Positions 16,155 through 24,500 of a stretch of DNA of 64,000 nucleotides are shown piece by piece. The notes beneath the pieces were generated by a model. It made no database searches, had not been told where the DNA came from, and worked only from the letters and a program-made list of their open reading frames with translations. Origin of the DNA: Mucilaginibacter sp. OK268 (lineage in GTDB: Bacteria > Bacteroidota > Bacteroidia > Sphingobacteriales > Sphingobacteriaceae). The stretch's first letter is position 1. Each line of letters opens with the position of its first letter. Position numbers and translations under genes: made by a program. The stretch spans positions 1,054,001 through 1,118,000 of the forward strand of contig NZ_FNJV01000002.1 of NCBI RefSeq assembly GCF_900103125.1, written 5' to 3'.

Positions 16155-18707
16155 TTAATTAAATCCGCCGGATAAACTCTGAGAAATTGTAAAATGGAAT
16201 TGGCCCCTGTTTGCGTCAGGCTGACCTGGTATTTTATCAAATCCGTAGCCATAATCTAATCCAAGCAAGCCAAATATAGGTAAAAATATTCTTGCTCCAA
16301 CACCTACTGAACGCCTAACGTTAAACGGATTGAACTGACTAAAGTTATTCCAAACGTTACCACCTTCGGCAAAAGCCAGTAAGAATATTGTGGCCGACTG
16401 GCTGGCAATTACCGGATGACGCAACTCCATTGTGTATTTATTGTAGATGGTACTACCTGTGTTAGTGTTGTCATTTTCAGTTGAACCTTCGGGCACGATA
16501 GAGAAGTTTTTGTAACCCCTTAAACCGATGATCTCACTTCCTTGTAAAAACTGGTAACTCTGCATACCATCGCCACCCAGTTTGAAGCGCTCAAACGGCG
16601 ACGGACCTACGTCTTTATTGTACATACCCAGGAAACCAAACCTCACTTGCGACATCAGTACGAATTTACCAACCAGTTTGGAGAACCATTGCGCATCATA
16701 CTTAAATTTATAATACTCCACAAAATGGTAGCGTTCTTCTGGGGTTGCTATTTTATAGTTGATATTATTAAATAAAGAGTATGGAGGGGTTGCTTGTACT
16801 GTAAATTTAATATTTGAACCCTGTGTTGGAAAAATTGGCGCATCAATAGAGTTGCGGCTTAATTCCTGGGTTAACTTAATGTTGTATGAGGTACCATTGG
16901 TAAATAAATAACCGGTATAGTTATCCAGGTTGTAGTGATCGACGTTTAACGAGTAGTTTAACTGGAAGTAGTTATCAGGCCATTTTAAACGTTTACCCAA
17001 AGTTACACCGATACCGTTTATGCGCAGGTTATTGTACAATGGGCTCGATTTGGGATAATATTGGCTTGTTGAGCTACCTTGTGTATAAGCTGATAAGGCA
17101 AAGTAGATAGGTTTTTTACCACCTAACCATGGCTCAGAGAAAGTAAAAGAGAAGTTCTGATAGGTACGTCCACTTGACTGTCCACGTAAGCTTAGTTTTT
17201 GACCATCGCCTTTTGGCAGCGGTTTGTAGGCTTTGAGGTTAAAGATGTTTCTTAACGAGAAGTTGTTGAACGTTAAACCCAGTGTACCCACCAACTGGCC
17301 ACCACCGAAACCACCCGATAGCTCGATCTGATCTGAAGGTTTTTCAACTACGTTGTAAACCAAATCAACTGTACCATCCTGTGGGTTGATGTTAACCGGT
17401 TTTGGTTCTGTTTTTTGCTCATCAAAGTTACCCAACTGACCAATTTCACGTGAGCTACGGATCAGCAAGTCTTTGTTGAATTTTTGACCTGGCTTGGTTT
17501 GTATCTCGCGCATAACCACTTTATCATTGGTTACATCGTTACCTTTTAAGCTAACGCGGTTAATGGTGTATTGCGGACCTTCGTAAACACGGATGTCCAA
17601 ATCAACCGTATCGTTATAAACCTTAACCTGTACCGGATCGGCAGTGTAAGTCAGATAACCATCATTAAGGTATAATGACGAAACATCATCATTGCTTGGG
17701 GTTGGGCCCACCAATCTTTTGTTCAGTTCATCTTCGCTAAATACATCACCTTTTTTAACGTGCAGTATCCTGTTTAATAAGTCGGTAGAGTATTTGGCAT
17801 TACCAGACCATTTTACATTACCAAAGTAATATTTAGGGCCTTCGTAAACTTTAATTTTCACGTTAACGGTGGTTGCATCGTGGCTCCATACAGAATCACT
17901 TACGATCTCCGCGTCGCGGTAACCTTTGCCCTGCATCGATTCAACCAGGCTTTGCTTGTCTTCTTCGTATTTATCTTGCTTGAATTTTTTAGACCCAAAC
18001 AGGTTGTACCATTTCTTTTCGCGGGTCTTTTTCAAAAAGCCTTTCAGTTTTTTTGATGAAAATGCCTTGTTGCCTTCAAAAACAACTTCGTTTATTTTTA
18101 CTTTGGTTTTTTTATCAATAGCAACATCCAATATCACACTATTGGCATCTCCCGGATCTTTACGCTGGGTAAGCTTCACAGTTGTATTCAAAAAGCCCTT
18201 TTCACCAAAATGTTTTTTGATGATAGCTGTAGTTGTATTTATTAAATTTTCGTTGACGATTTTCCCGGTGCGGTCATTCAGTTTTTTCTGTACATCTTCA
18301 ATCTCACCTTTACGTATACCTGTAATATGCAGGCGCGATAAACGCGGGCGTTCAGAAACAGCTATCTCCAGGTAAATGGTATCCTGGTTAATTTTAGTAA
18401 TGTTTAACTGTACATCATCAAATAAGCCCTGGGAGTATAATGTTTTTATAACCTCGGCATTACGCTCGCCCGGTAGGTTGATACGGTCGCCCTTGGTTAA
18501 TTTTGAAAGTTGTATCAAAATATCTTTGTCCAGATACTTTGCCCCACTAACAGAAATACCTCCAATAATGTAATCCCGGGGATTAAGATAACTTAAACTA
18601 TCGGCCGGTATCGATTTTGTCAGTGGTGTTCTCTGAGGATTGGAAACCTGGGCAAACGCGGAGGTAACAAAAACAGAGAAAAGAATAGCAAAAAGAAATT
18701 TATACAT
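16155..18707 (-). CDS. bamA: Outer-membrane protein assembly factor BamA
   Basis: Central outer-membrane insertase. The 850-residue product has a signal peptide (MYKFLFAILFSVFVTSAFA), POTRA domains through about residue 440 (ISVSGAKYLDKDILIQLSKL; VFEGNKAFSSKKLKGFLKKT; RVSLKGNDVTNDKVVMREIQ), and a 16-stranded Omp85 barrel ending in FHFTISQSLSGGFN. GSEIIGLRGYKN fits the conserved L6 region. POTRA3 carries a lysine-rich insertion (KKTREKKWYNLFGSKKFKQD) usual for Bacteroidota. It follows uppS and precedes two skp genes. A pair of TGTTAAAA boxes 10 bp apart lies just upstream (18745-18762). Confidence 0.97.
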   Translation of the reverse strand: MYKFLFAILFSVFVTSAFAQVSNPQRTPLTKSIPADSLSYLNPRDYIIGGISVSGAKYLDKDILIQLSKLTKGDRINLPGERNAEVIKTLYSQGLFDDVQLNITKINQDTIYLEIAVSERPRLSRLHITGIRKGEIEDVQKKLNDRTGKIVNENLINTTTAIIKKHFGEKGFLNTTVKLTQRKDPGDANSVILDVAIDKKTKVKINEVVFEGNKAFSSKKLKGFLKKTREKKWYNLFGSKKFKQDKYEEDKQSLVESMQGKGYRDAEIVSDSVWSHDATTVNVKIKVYEGPKYYFGNVKWSGNAKYSTDLLNRILHVKKGDVFSEDELNKRLVGPTPSNDDVSSLYLNDGYLTYTADPVQVKVYNDTVDLDIRVYEGPQYTINRVSLKGNDVTNDKVVMREIQTKPGQKFNKDLLIRSSREIGQLGNFDEQKTEPKPVNINPQDGTVDLVYNVVEKPSDQIELSGGFGGGQLVGTLGLTFNNFSLRNIFNLKAYKPLPKGDGQKLSLRGQSSGRTYQNFSFTFSEPWLGGKKPIYFALSAYTQGSSTSQYYPKSSPLYNNLRINGIGVTLGKRLKWPDNYFQLNYSLNVDHYNLDNYTGYLFTNGTSYNIKLTQELSRNSIDAPIFPTQGSNIKFTVQATPPYSLFNNINYKIATPEERYHFVEYYKFKYDAQWFSKLVGKFVLMSQVRFGFLGMYNKDVGPSPFERFKLGGDGMQSYQFLQGSEIIGLRGYKNFSIVPEGSTENDNTNTGSTIYNKYTMELRHPVIASQSATIFLLAFAEGGNVWNNFSQFNPFNVRRSVGVGARIFLPIFGLLGLDYGYGFDKIPGQPDANRGQFHFTISQSLSGGFN

Positions 18708-18744
18708 TCGAATATTTTAGTGGGCTAAAATTAATTTATACAGT

Positions 18745-18762
18745 TGTTAAAAAGTGTTAAAA
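18745..18762. promoter_or_regulatory. 10-bp-phased TGTTAAAA pair upstream of bamA
   Basis: TGTTAAAA occurs at 18745-18752 and 18755-18762 on the plus strand (TTTTAACA on the coding strand), 38-55 bp upstream of the bamA start. The same 10-bp phasing is seen at 694-721, 60681-60708 and 44478-44495. Function unknown. Confidence 0.5.
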
Positions 18763-18770
18763 GTAAAAAT

Positions 18771-19520
18771 TTAGTTAACTTGCTCACTTGTCATACCAAA
18801 ACGGCGCTCCCGTTTCTGATAATCAAGTATAGCTTCGTACAAATCTTCCTTTCTAAAGTCGGGCCAAAACTTAGGTGTAAAATACAACTCAGCATAGGCA
18901 ATTTGCCATAATAAATAGTTACTTATACGGTATTCACCGCTTGTTCTGATCAATAATTCAGGATCAGGCATATCGCCGGTAAAGAGGTTATTCTCAAAAA
19001 CATCCTCGTTGATATCCGTTATCTCCAATTCGCCTTTTTGTACCTTGATGGCTATATTTTTAGCCGCGCGTACAATTTCGCGTCGCGAACTGTAGCTTAG
19101 TGCCAGCGTAAGCACTACCCCGGTGTTTGCCGATGTTTTTTCCATAGCGGCAGTAAGTTCCCTGTTACATTTATCGGGTAACATATCCAGATCGCCTATG
19201 GCATTTAGTTTAATATTGTTTTTCATAAAACCGGCTATTTCTTTATGAATGGTGCTTACCATTAATTCCATAATGGCCATAACCTCCAGCTTGGGCCGGT
19301 TCCAGTTTTCGGATGAAAATGTATAGAGTGTTATGTATTTTATACCTAATTTATCAGCGCCTTCAACAACATCCCTAACAGATGTTACTCCGTTATGATG
19401 GCCAAATACTCTTAATTTGCCTTTTTCTTTTGCCCAACGACCATTGCCATCCATAATAATGGCAACATGTTTTGGTAGCCTTAACAAATCAATCTGATCC
19501 AAATATCCCATACTGTTCAT
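18771..19520 (-). CDS. uppS: Isoprenyl (undecaprenyl) diphosphate synthase
   Basis: Cis-prenyltransferase that makes the C55 lipid carrier for peptidoglycan and O-antigen. 249 residues. Motifs: HVAIIMDGNGRWAKEKG with catalytic Asp24, FGHHNG, YTFSSENWNRP and the C-terminal ELLIRTSGEYRISNYLLWQI plus YAELYFT. The frame begins with a TTG at 19526; ATG at 19520 or 19511 is more likely. It stands at the head of the uppS-bamA-skp block; a possible -7 box (TACCTTTG, minus strand) lies at 19678-19685, without a clear -33 box. Confidence 0.96.
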   Translation of the reverse strand: MNSMGYLDQIDLLRLPKHVAIIMDGNGRWAKEKGKLRVFGHHNGVTSVRDVVEGADKLGIKYITLYTFSSENWNRPKLEVMAIMELMVSTIHKEIAGFMKNNIKLNAIGDLDMLPDKCNRELTAAMEKTSANTGVVLTLALSYSSRREIVRAAKNIAIKVQKGELEITDINEDVFENNLFTGDMPDPELLIRTSGEYRISNYLLWQIAYAELYFTPKFWPDFRKEDLYEAILDYQKRERRFGMTSEQVN

Positions 19521-19903
19521 TATCAAAAGCTACTCTGTGAATGCCCGCAAAAGACATGCTTGTGTTTTAATTTTATCAATGCTATGACTAAATAAAATAT
19601 TTGTTCAACATAAGTCCTCTAAAATAGCACCCGGCCACGCAATTGTAAAAATTCAAATTGCCGGTTTTTTCAGGGTACAAAGGTAAAACTTACTTTGTAT
19701 TTTTTTAGTATGCGGTATGAAAAGAAAATGTTATTATCAATAATGCACTAAAATGATGCAAAAAGCACACAAATAACCGGTTAAGTAATGATTTATTACA
19801 CTTATTTAAAATCAGAATTTAAAGGCCGGGCATCAAAAATCATCGAATGATCATGGTGCCTGGCCTTTAAATCTGCTTATTTTAAGTCGCAAAAGGAGTG
19901 CTG
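19521..19903. other. Intergenic region, uppS leader and exbD terminator
   Basis: No credible gene in about 380 bp. It contains the terminator at 19821-19868 next to exbD and a long AT-rich leader of uppS. At 19678-19697 two -7-like boxes face each other: TACCTTTG on the minus strand and TACTTTGT on the plus strand. No riboswitch-like structure was recognised. Confidence 0.6.
19821..19868 (-). terminator. Intrinsic terminator of exbD
   Basis: AAAGGCCGGGC pairs with GCCTGGCCTTT around a loop of about 26 bp that contains a smaller hairpin (GATCATGG-like). It lies 36 bp past the exbD stop; T-run is short, so efficiency is uncertain. Confidence 0.6.
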
Positions 19904-20425
19904 TTAATAAATTCCTTTCTGTTTGAGCATATCCGTATCGTGCGGGTCAATATCTACAATAGCATAGGTAGATACATCGGTTATGGTGAGTTCGTCTAAA
20001 ACATTAACCAGGTTATTATACACCGAATGATCGGATGGTTTTACCAGCACGATCATGCTTTTACCGGTTTTATCGTGTACCGATTTACCAGTTTCAAGCA
20101 ATATCTTGCGAATACCTTCTTTACTAAAACCGGTAATAGCCGGTGCTACGACCGGTTTTTCCAACTCGCCCAAGTAATACATCAGCTGGTTATTTTTACC
20201 CAGGCATACGGTAAGGCTACGGGATGATGGGATGGGGTTATGATCTTCACCCACGGGCATAGTTAAGTCCATCGCTTTAGGTTTTGCCAGGGTAGTAGTC
20301 ATGATAAAAAAGGTGATCAGCAGGAATGCCAGATCAACCATTGCGGTTAGGTCTACACGAAGGTTCATTCTTTTGCGTTTGTGTGTCCTGCCTGTTTTTG
20401 GGGTTGAAGGATTTAACTCAGCCAT
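19904..20425 (-). CDS. ExbD/TolR-type energy-transducing protein, unaccompanied
   Basis: 173 residues. A basic cytoplasmic N-terminus (GRTHKRKRMNLRVDLTAMVD) leads into one membrane helix (LAFLLITFFIMTTTLA) with the conserved Asp of TAMVDLAFLL, which takes protons in ExbBD/TolQR motors, then a periplasmic domain. No exbB/tolQ or tonB gene is beside it, so the motor partner must be encoded elsewhere. It sits between a PorG-like barrel gene and uppS, with a perfect AT-rich palindrome upstream (20504-20544) and its own terminator, so it is probably a single-gene unit. Assignment to the ExbD/TolR family is firm. Confidence 0.9.
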   Translation of the reverse strand: MAELNPSTPKTGRTHKRKRMNLRVDLTAMVDLAFLLITFFIMTTTLAKPKAMDLTMPVGEDHNPIPSSRSLTVCLGKNNQLMYYLGELEKPVVAPAITGFSKEGIRKILLETGKSVHDKTGKSMIVLVKPSDHSVYNNLVNVLDELTITDVSTYAIVDIDPHDTDMLKQKGIY

Positions 20426-20503
20426 GATCTTAAAGTTTAAGGTTAATAATAAACACCCACAATTATTGGCGTTTATAAATTAAACGTAAAATTTAATTTC
20501 GAT

Positions 20504-20544
20504 ATTGTGTATAAAACAAAATATAATTTTGCTTTATACACAAT
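20504..20544. promoter_or_regulatory. AT-rich 41-bp palindrome upstream of exbD
   Basis: ATTGTGTATAAAACAAAAT pairs with ATTTTGCTTTATACACAAT-type sequence around a central ATA, with one mismatch. It lies 12 bp past the DUF6089 stop and 79 bp before the exbD start. It could be a dyad operator for exbD or a hairpin end for the upstream transcript; low GC argues against an efficient terminator. Confidence 0.55.
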
Positions 20545-20556
20545 AAACCATACAAG

Positions 20557-21336
20557 CTAATAGTAGCACCGCTGGGTAACGAAGGTATAGGAGATGGTAA
20601 AGCCTAAAAAGAAATAAGTATCACGGGGTTTAAAGTCGCCACGCTGGGAGCCTATCGCGTTTTGAGGTTTGCCTACTTCACCCGAACGATCGGCAAGGGC
20701 TCTGGAGTAGTCATTTGGCAATTGACCAGGATTGGCATATTTACCGCTTACATCATCCAGATAATCGGTAAAAGTGTAGCGGTAACCCAAATCGCCGGCA
20801 ACTGTCCATTTAGTATTAAAATTATATTTTATACCTACACCATATGGAATTATAATAGTGTTTTTACCGTATGTGGGTTCATTCTCGGTTCTTAATTGTC
20901 TTAACCCGTATGATTGTCCGTTATAATTAGCACGTGGGGCATAAGAGGTTATACCAACACCCGTGTATATATAAGGTGTGTACTTATGCGGACCTGCATC
21001 GGGGATGTAGTTCATAAAGTTAAACTCACCGATAAGACTCAACTCTTTTAAAGGATCATTAAAACTCAAATTACGATCCCTGAACTGCTGACTGTTTGAT
21101 TTACTATCATCGGCGCTGATCTTACCGTAAGTAAAATTCAATTTTGCCGAAAAATAACCATCGAAATTACGCGCAACAAATAAGCCACCGGAGATGCCAC
21201 TTATTTTAACCGGATTGTTGGGGTTAAGATCGCCGATATATCCTGCGCCGCCAAGTGCACCGCCAACCTCCCAGGTTTGAGCCTGCAATTGATAGGATAT
21301 AAATAAAAAAAATAGAAGTGTTAAAAATTTGGGCAT
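20557..21336 (-). CDS. DUF6089 / PorG-like outer-membrane beta-barrel
   Basis: 259 residues, signal peptide MPKFLTLLFFLFISYQLQAQ, then TWEVGGALGGAGYIGDLNPN and alternating beta-strand segments ending in FFLGFTISYTFVTQRCYY. The sequence and the position immediately after NAD kinase fit the DUF6089 family, which includes PorG of the type IX secretion system (known from Porphyromonas gingivalis). In the genome this points to a T9SS, supported here by a PorT-like gene and a sorting-domain cargo. The identification rests on family pattern and context, not on a search. Confidence 0.78.
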   Translation of the reverse strand: MPKFLTLLFFLFISYQLQAQTWEVGGALGGAGYIGDLNPNNPVKISGISGGLFVARNFDGYFSAKLNFTYGKISADDSKSNSQQFRDRNLSFNDPLKELSLIGEFNFMNYIPDAGPHKYTPYIYTGVGITSYAPRANYNGQSYGLRQLRTENEPTYGKNTIIIPYGVGIKYNFNTKWTVAGDLGYRYTFTDYLDDVSGKYANPGQLPNDYSRALADRSGEVGKPQNAIGSQRGDFKPRDTYFFLGFTISYTFVTQRCYY

Positions 21337-21345
21337 TAAGCAAAT

Positions 21346-22227
21346 TTAGTAATTACGGGCATCTAAGCCCCATAATAATTTGTTTCTTAACGTGGTTAAG
21401 TAACTTTCATTATTTAAACGTACCAAATTCAGCTGAAAATCAGCCTTTTGAACGTGAAATTTAACAGTTTGATCTAATGCGGCCACGCGCGAATCGCATG
21501 ATACCAGATAGTTGGCACTGCGGCTCTCTACTTCAAAACATAGTTTACTGCTGTCAGGTATAATAATTGGCCTTACATTAAGGTTATGGGGTGATACCGG
21601 TGTTAGCACAATACTGTTTGACTGTGGGAATATAATTGGCCCGCCGCAACTTAATGAATAAGCAGTTGATCCGGTTGAGGTAGATATAATAATACCATCG
21701 CCCCAATAAGAGTTTAAAAACTCATCGTTCAAAAACACATGGGTGATGATCATGGCTGCATCGTCGCGCTTATGGATGGTTACATCGTTCAGGGCGAAAT
21801 TATCCTCACCAAAAATTTTCATGGTTGAATCAATGGTTAGCAACTCACGGCAGTCAAGCGAAAATTCTTTATTTACTACTGCATGTATAGCTGCTGTGAT
21901 GTCATTTTTATTGATGCTGGCCAAAAACCCAAGGCGACCAAAATTGATACCGATCACAGGGATACCAGAATCGCGGATCACGGTTACCATGTCAAGTAGG
22001 GTGCCATCACCCCCAAGGGTTAAAAAAAGATCTATAAACCCTTTTATAGAATCGGTATTTTCAAGTACGCTATATTTTACACTGCTTATTTTATCCTGCA
22101 GATATTCATTGAGCTGGTGATGAACATATATCTCGACATTGTGGAGTGCCAGGTTATCAAATACCTGCTGGATATATGGTATTACAGACGGATCATTAAA
22201 GGGTCTGCCGTAAACTGCTATCTTCAT
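21346..22227 (-). CDS. nadK: NAD kinase
   Basis: Phosphorylates NAD to NADP in the cytoplasm. 293 residues, usual length. Motifs: LTLGGDGTLLD (GGDGT at 72-76), INFGRLGFLA, FALNDVTIH, and DGIIISTSTGSTAYSLSCGG. It starts 56 bp after the CBS-domain gene, across a small palindrome, and stops 9 bp before the PorG-like gene. Confidence 0.97.
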   Translation of the reverse strand: MKIAVYGRPFNDPSVIPYIQQVFDNLALHNVEIYVHHQLNEYLQDKISSVKYSVLENTDSIKGFIDLFLTLGGDGTLLDMVTVIRDSGIPVIGINFGRLGFLASINKNDITAAIHAVVNKEFSLDCRELLTIDSTMKIFGEDNFALNDVTIHKRDDAAMIITHVFLNDEFLNSYWGDGIIISTSTGSTAYSLSCGGPIIFPQSNSIVLTPVSPHNLNVRPIIIPDSSKLCFEVESRSANYLVSCDSRVAALDQTVKFHVQKADFQLNLVRLNNESYLTTLRNKLLWGLDARNY

Positions 22228-22245
22228 TTATGATTATTATTTGAC

Positions 22246-22273
22246 GATGGACCATGGACCATCGTCCATGGAC
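22246..22273. repeat. ATGGACC heptamer palindrome
   Basis: GATGGACCATGGACCATC followed by GTCCATGGAC: units of ATGGACC/GTCCAT repeat with 7-bp period and fold back on themselves. Lies in the nadK leader, between the CBS gene and nadK. Confidence 0.7.
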
Positions 22274-22283
22274 TAACTCCATT

Positions 22284-22946
22284 TTATAGATTAAGGTAAT
22301 TCATTAGTGAGTCGTACCGGTCTTTTGCGTTATCGTTATTATCGGTATTGTTAAAAGTAGCTTTTACATCATACTCATAACGCAAAAAGGTAGCTATTAT
22401 AGCCGAAATATCCTGCTTGTTTACTTTAAGGGTCACTTCCATCTTGGTAGAATCCGGAAAAGTTTGTACATATGAGCTTAGTATCTGGGCATTGTCCGAC
22501 TCTACAATTTGTGCCATGTGAGCCAGCGAGTTATTTTTATTACCAATCTCCAATACGATGATACCACCCGGCTCAGCTACCGCGGTGATCTTTGCAAAAT
22601 ATTCTGTGATAGCATTAACGGATATCAAACCAAGATAGTTTCGTTTAGCATCAAGCACCGGGATGGCAGTAAGCTGGCGCTCATAAAACATGCGGATCAC
22701 ATCATATATATGCTGATCTTCGAGCACATATGGGTTTACCTGCGATAAGGCCAACGCCCCAATAGCGGTCTGGTAATCGCTCTCGCCTACCAGGTCATCC
22801 TCGGCTACCAGGCCTAAAAACTGTTCTTCATTTACAATAGGCAAATGTCTGAGGCGGAACTCTACCATGCGGTCGAGTACTTTCTGTATCGTATCAGAAG
22901 TGTGTACCGGCGGAATCGCATCTGCCATCAGTTCAATTGCTACCAT
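22284..22946 (-). CDS. CBS-domain pair protein with ACT-like C-terminus
   Basis: 220 residues. Two CBS motifs occupy about residues 1-125 (MADAIPPVHTSDTIQKVLDR; FRLRHLPIVNEEQFLGLVAE; YERQLTAIPVLDAKRNYLGL). The remaining part (GGIIVLEIGNKNNSLAHMAQ and MEVTLKVNKQD) looks like an ACT-type regulatory fold. Such proteins bind adenine nucleotides and act as sensors; the partner is unknown. It begins 4 bp after an alpha/beta hydrolase gene and precedes nadK, an arrangement common in Bacteroidota, which suggests, without proof, a link to nucleotide status. Confidence 0.85.
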   Translation of the reverse strand: MVAIELMADAIPPVHTSDTIQKVLDRMVEFRLRHLPIVNEEQFLGLVAEDDLVGESDYQTAIGALALSQVNPYVLEDQHIYDVIRMFYERQLTAIPVLDAKRNYLGLISVNAITEYFAKITAVAEPGGIIVLEIGNKNNSLAHMAQIVESDNAQILSSYVQTFPDSTKMEVTLKVNKQDISAIIATFLRYEYDVKATFNNTDNNDNAKDRYDSLMNYLNL

Positions 22947-22950
22947 GATA

Positions 22951-23712
22951 TTAAACTTTTAGTTTTTCCAAAAATCCAGTTAACAACCTGTTAAACTCTT
23001 GTGGACGCTCCATCATCGGCGCATGTCCGCATTTATCTATCCAATGCAATTCGGCATTAGGCAAAAACTCATTAAACTCTAAAGCCACTTCGGGCGGCGT
23101 TATTTTATCATCCTTACCCCATATCAAACATACCGGAAGATCCATTTTATGCAGATCCTTCTTCATGTTGTGCCGGATAGCCGATTTTGCCATAGCCAGT
23201 AATCTTACCACACTGTGCCTGTCGTTAATTAACTTATATACGTCATTAACCAGTTCATCGGTTGCCACAACAGGGTCATAAAAAGTATATTGCACTTTTT
23301 CCCTTACAAAATCAATGCTCTCGCGCCGTGGGAACGAGCCCCCAAACGCATTTTCGTATAAACCGGAACTACCGGTTAATACCATGGCTTTAATATTTTC
23401 GGGGTGAGCTAAAACATAAATCAAAGCTACGTGCCCTCCCAATGAATTACCAAGTACCGTTATATTACTTAACTGTTTAAACTTTATAAATTTATGTACA
23501 AATTTTGAAAGACTCTTTACACCTGTGGTTAAAAGAGGCATATCGTAAATTGGAAGTATAGGTATAATAACACGATATTCTGACTTGAACTCTTCAACAA
23601 CTTCTTCCCAATTGCTCAGCGCCCCCATTAAACCATGTAATAACAACAACACCTCACCTTCGCCCTCATCTATATAACTAAACCCGTGTTCCTCTTTAAG
23701 CACGAAATCCAT
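22951..23712 (-). CDS. Alpha/beta-fold hydrolase
   Basis: 253 residues with the oxyanion region LLLHGLMGALSNWEEV, nucleophile elbow LGNSLGGHVALIY (Ser in GNSLGG), the acid strand CLIWGKDDKITP and the catalytic histidine in CGHAPMMERP. Thus a complete catalytic triad. No signal peptide, so cytoplasmic. Substrate cannot be inferred. It leads the hydrolase-CBS-nadK group. Confidence 0.9.
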   Translation of the reverse strand: MDFVLKEEHGFSYIDEGEGEVLLLLHGLMGALSNWEEVVEEFKSEYRVIIPILPIYDMPLLTTGVKSLSKFVHKFIKFKQLSNITVLGNSLGGHVALIYVLAHPENIKAMVLTGSSGLYENAFGGSFPRRESIDFVREKVQYTFYDPVVATDELVNDVYKLINDRHSVVRLLAMAKSAIRHNMKKDLHKMDLPVCLIWGKDDKITPPEVALEFNEFLPNAELHWIDKCGHAPMMERPQEFNRLLTGFLEKLKV

Positions 23713-23836
23713 ATAAAATTCTAATATTAATTTTTTAAAACTTTCTATACCGAAATCAAATTCGGTACAAATTCTATTATTCCGCCATAAAATTAGTTTA
23801 TTACGGATGAGTTACAACAATTATAGTAATAAATTT

Positions 23837-23940
23837 CTAAGTCTTGAGTCCTGAGTTTTAAGTATTGAGTTCTGAGTATTGAGTTTTAAGTCAATTACAT
23901 ACTTTCAAACTCAGAACTCAATACTCATAACTTGCTACTC
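23837..23940. repeat. Heptamer-word palindrome (TTGAGTC/TTAAGTA family)
   Basis: Left arm 23837-23893 consists of 7-bp units (TTGAGTC, CTGAGTT, TTAAGTA, TTGAGTT, CTGAGTA). Right arm 23907-23940 is complementary (CAGAACTCAATACTCATAAC). A second member is at 41462-41546. Confidence 0.75.
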
Positions 23941-23944
23941 CAAA

Positions 23945-24394
23945 CTAACCCAGCAATTGTCTTACTACTTCTGATATGGTTTTGCCGTCGGCTTTACCTG
24001 CAAGCTCTTTATTGGCGGCTCCCATCACTTTTCCCATATCACTGGTTGATGTTGCGCCCAACCTGCTGATCAGTTCCTGCAGATAACCTTCAATTTCAAA
24101 ACGGGTCATTTGTTGAGGTAAATACGGCTCTATCACCTTCATTTCTTCTATTTCAATCTCATAAAGATCTTCGCGGTTTTGTGTTTTATAGATATCCGCC
24201 GATTCTTTACGCTGTTTGATCAACCTTTGAAGTACCTTGATCTCTGCCTCGGCAGTAAGCTCCTCAGCCGCCCCTTTTTCAGTTTTAGCCAATAACAAAG
24301 CTGATTTTATAGCACGGAGCCCTCTTAAACGATCGGCCTGTTTGGCCAGCATAGCCAGCTTAATGTCCTGGTCTATTTGATTTATTAATGACAT
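23945..24394 (-). CDS. GatB/YqeY-domain protein
   Basis: 149 residues matching the YqeY family: MSLINQIDQDIKLAMLAKQA at the start, RLIKQRKESADIYKTQNR in the middle, EIEEMKVIEPYLPQQMT, and the C-terminal GKVMGAANKELAGKADGK. The domain is related to the tRNA-binding tail of GatB; the role of the stand-alone form is not settled. All helical, cytoplasmic. Single gene between word repeats. Confidence 0.93.
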   Translation of the reverse strand: MSLINQIDQDIKLAMLAKQADRLRGLRAIKSALLLAKTEKGAAEELTAEAEIKVLQRLIKQRKESADIYKTQNREDLYEIEIEEMKVIEPYLPQQMTRFEIEGYLQELISRLGATSTSDMGKVMGAANKELAGKADGKTISEVVRQLLG

Positions 24395-24397
24395 TTT

Positions 24398-24496
24398 ATA
24401 ATTAGTGAATTATTGCGTTTTGAATTAGTGATTTGTGAAAATAGTATTATTATTTCATCATCTGCACATCTGAAATTTGCACATCTGCACATTTAA
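24398..24496. repeat. Two word-repeat families side by side
   Basis: 24398-24441 has AATTAGTGAATTATTG and AATTAGTGATTTGTGA (family of 52265-52556). 24458-24496 has CATCTGCACATCTGAAATTT and GCACATCTGCACATTT, 8-bp words shared with 35196-35239 and 56748-56783. Confidence 0.6.
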
Positions 24497-24500
24497 CCTC

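Noticed and set aside
17926..18375. 149-codon open frame opposite bamA
   Set aside because: Lies fully within the POTRA region of bamA on the other strand; no recognisable protein features.
19521..19903. Riboswitch or other structured leader before uppS
   Set aside because: No known riboswitch core was recognised; only the exbD terminator and AT-rich DNA are evident.
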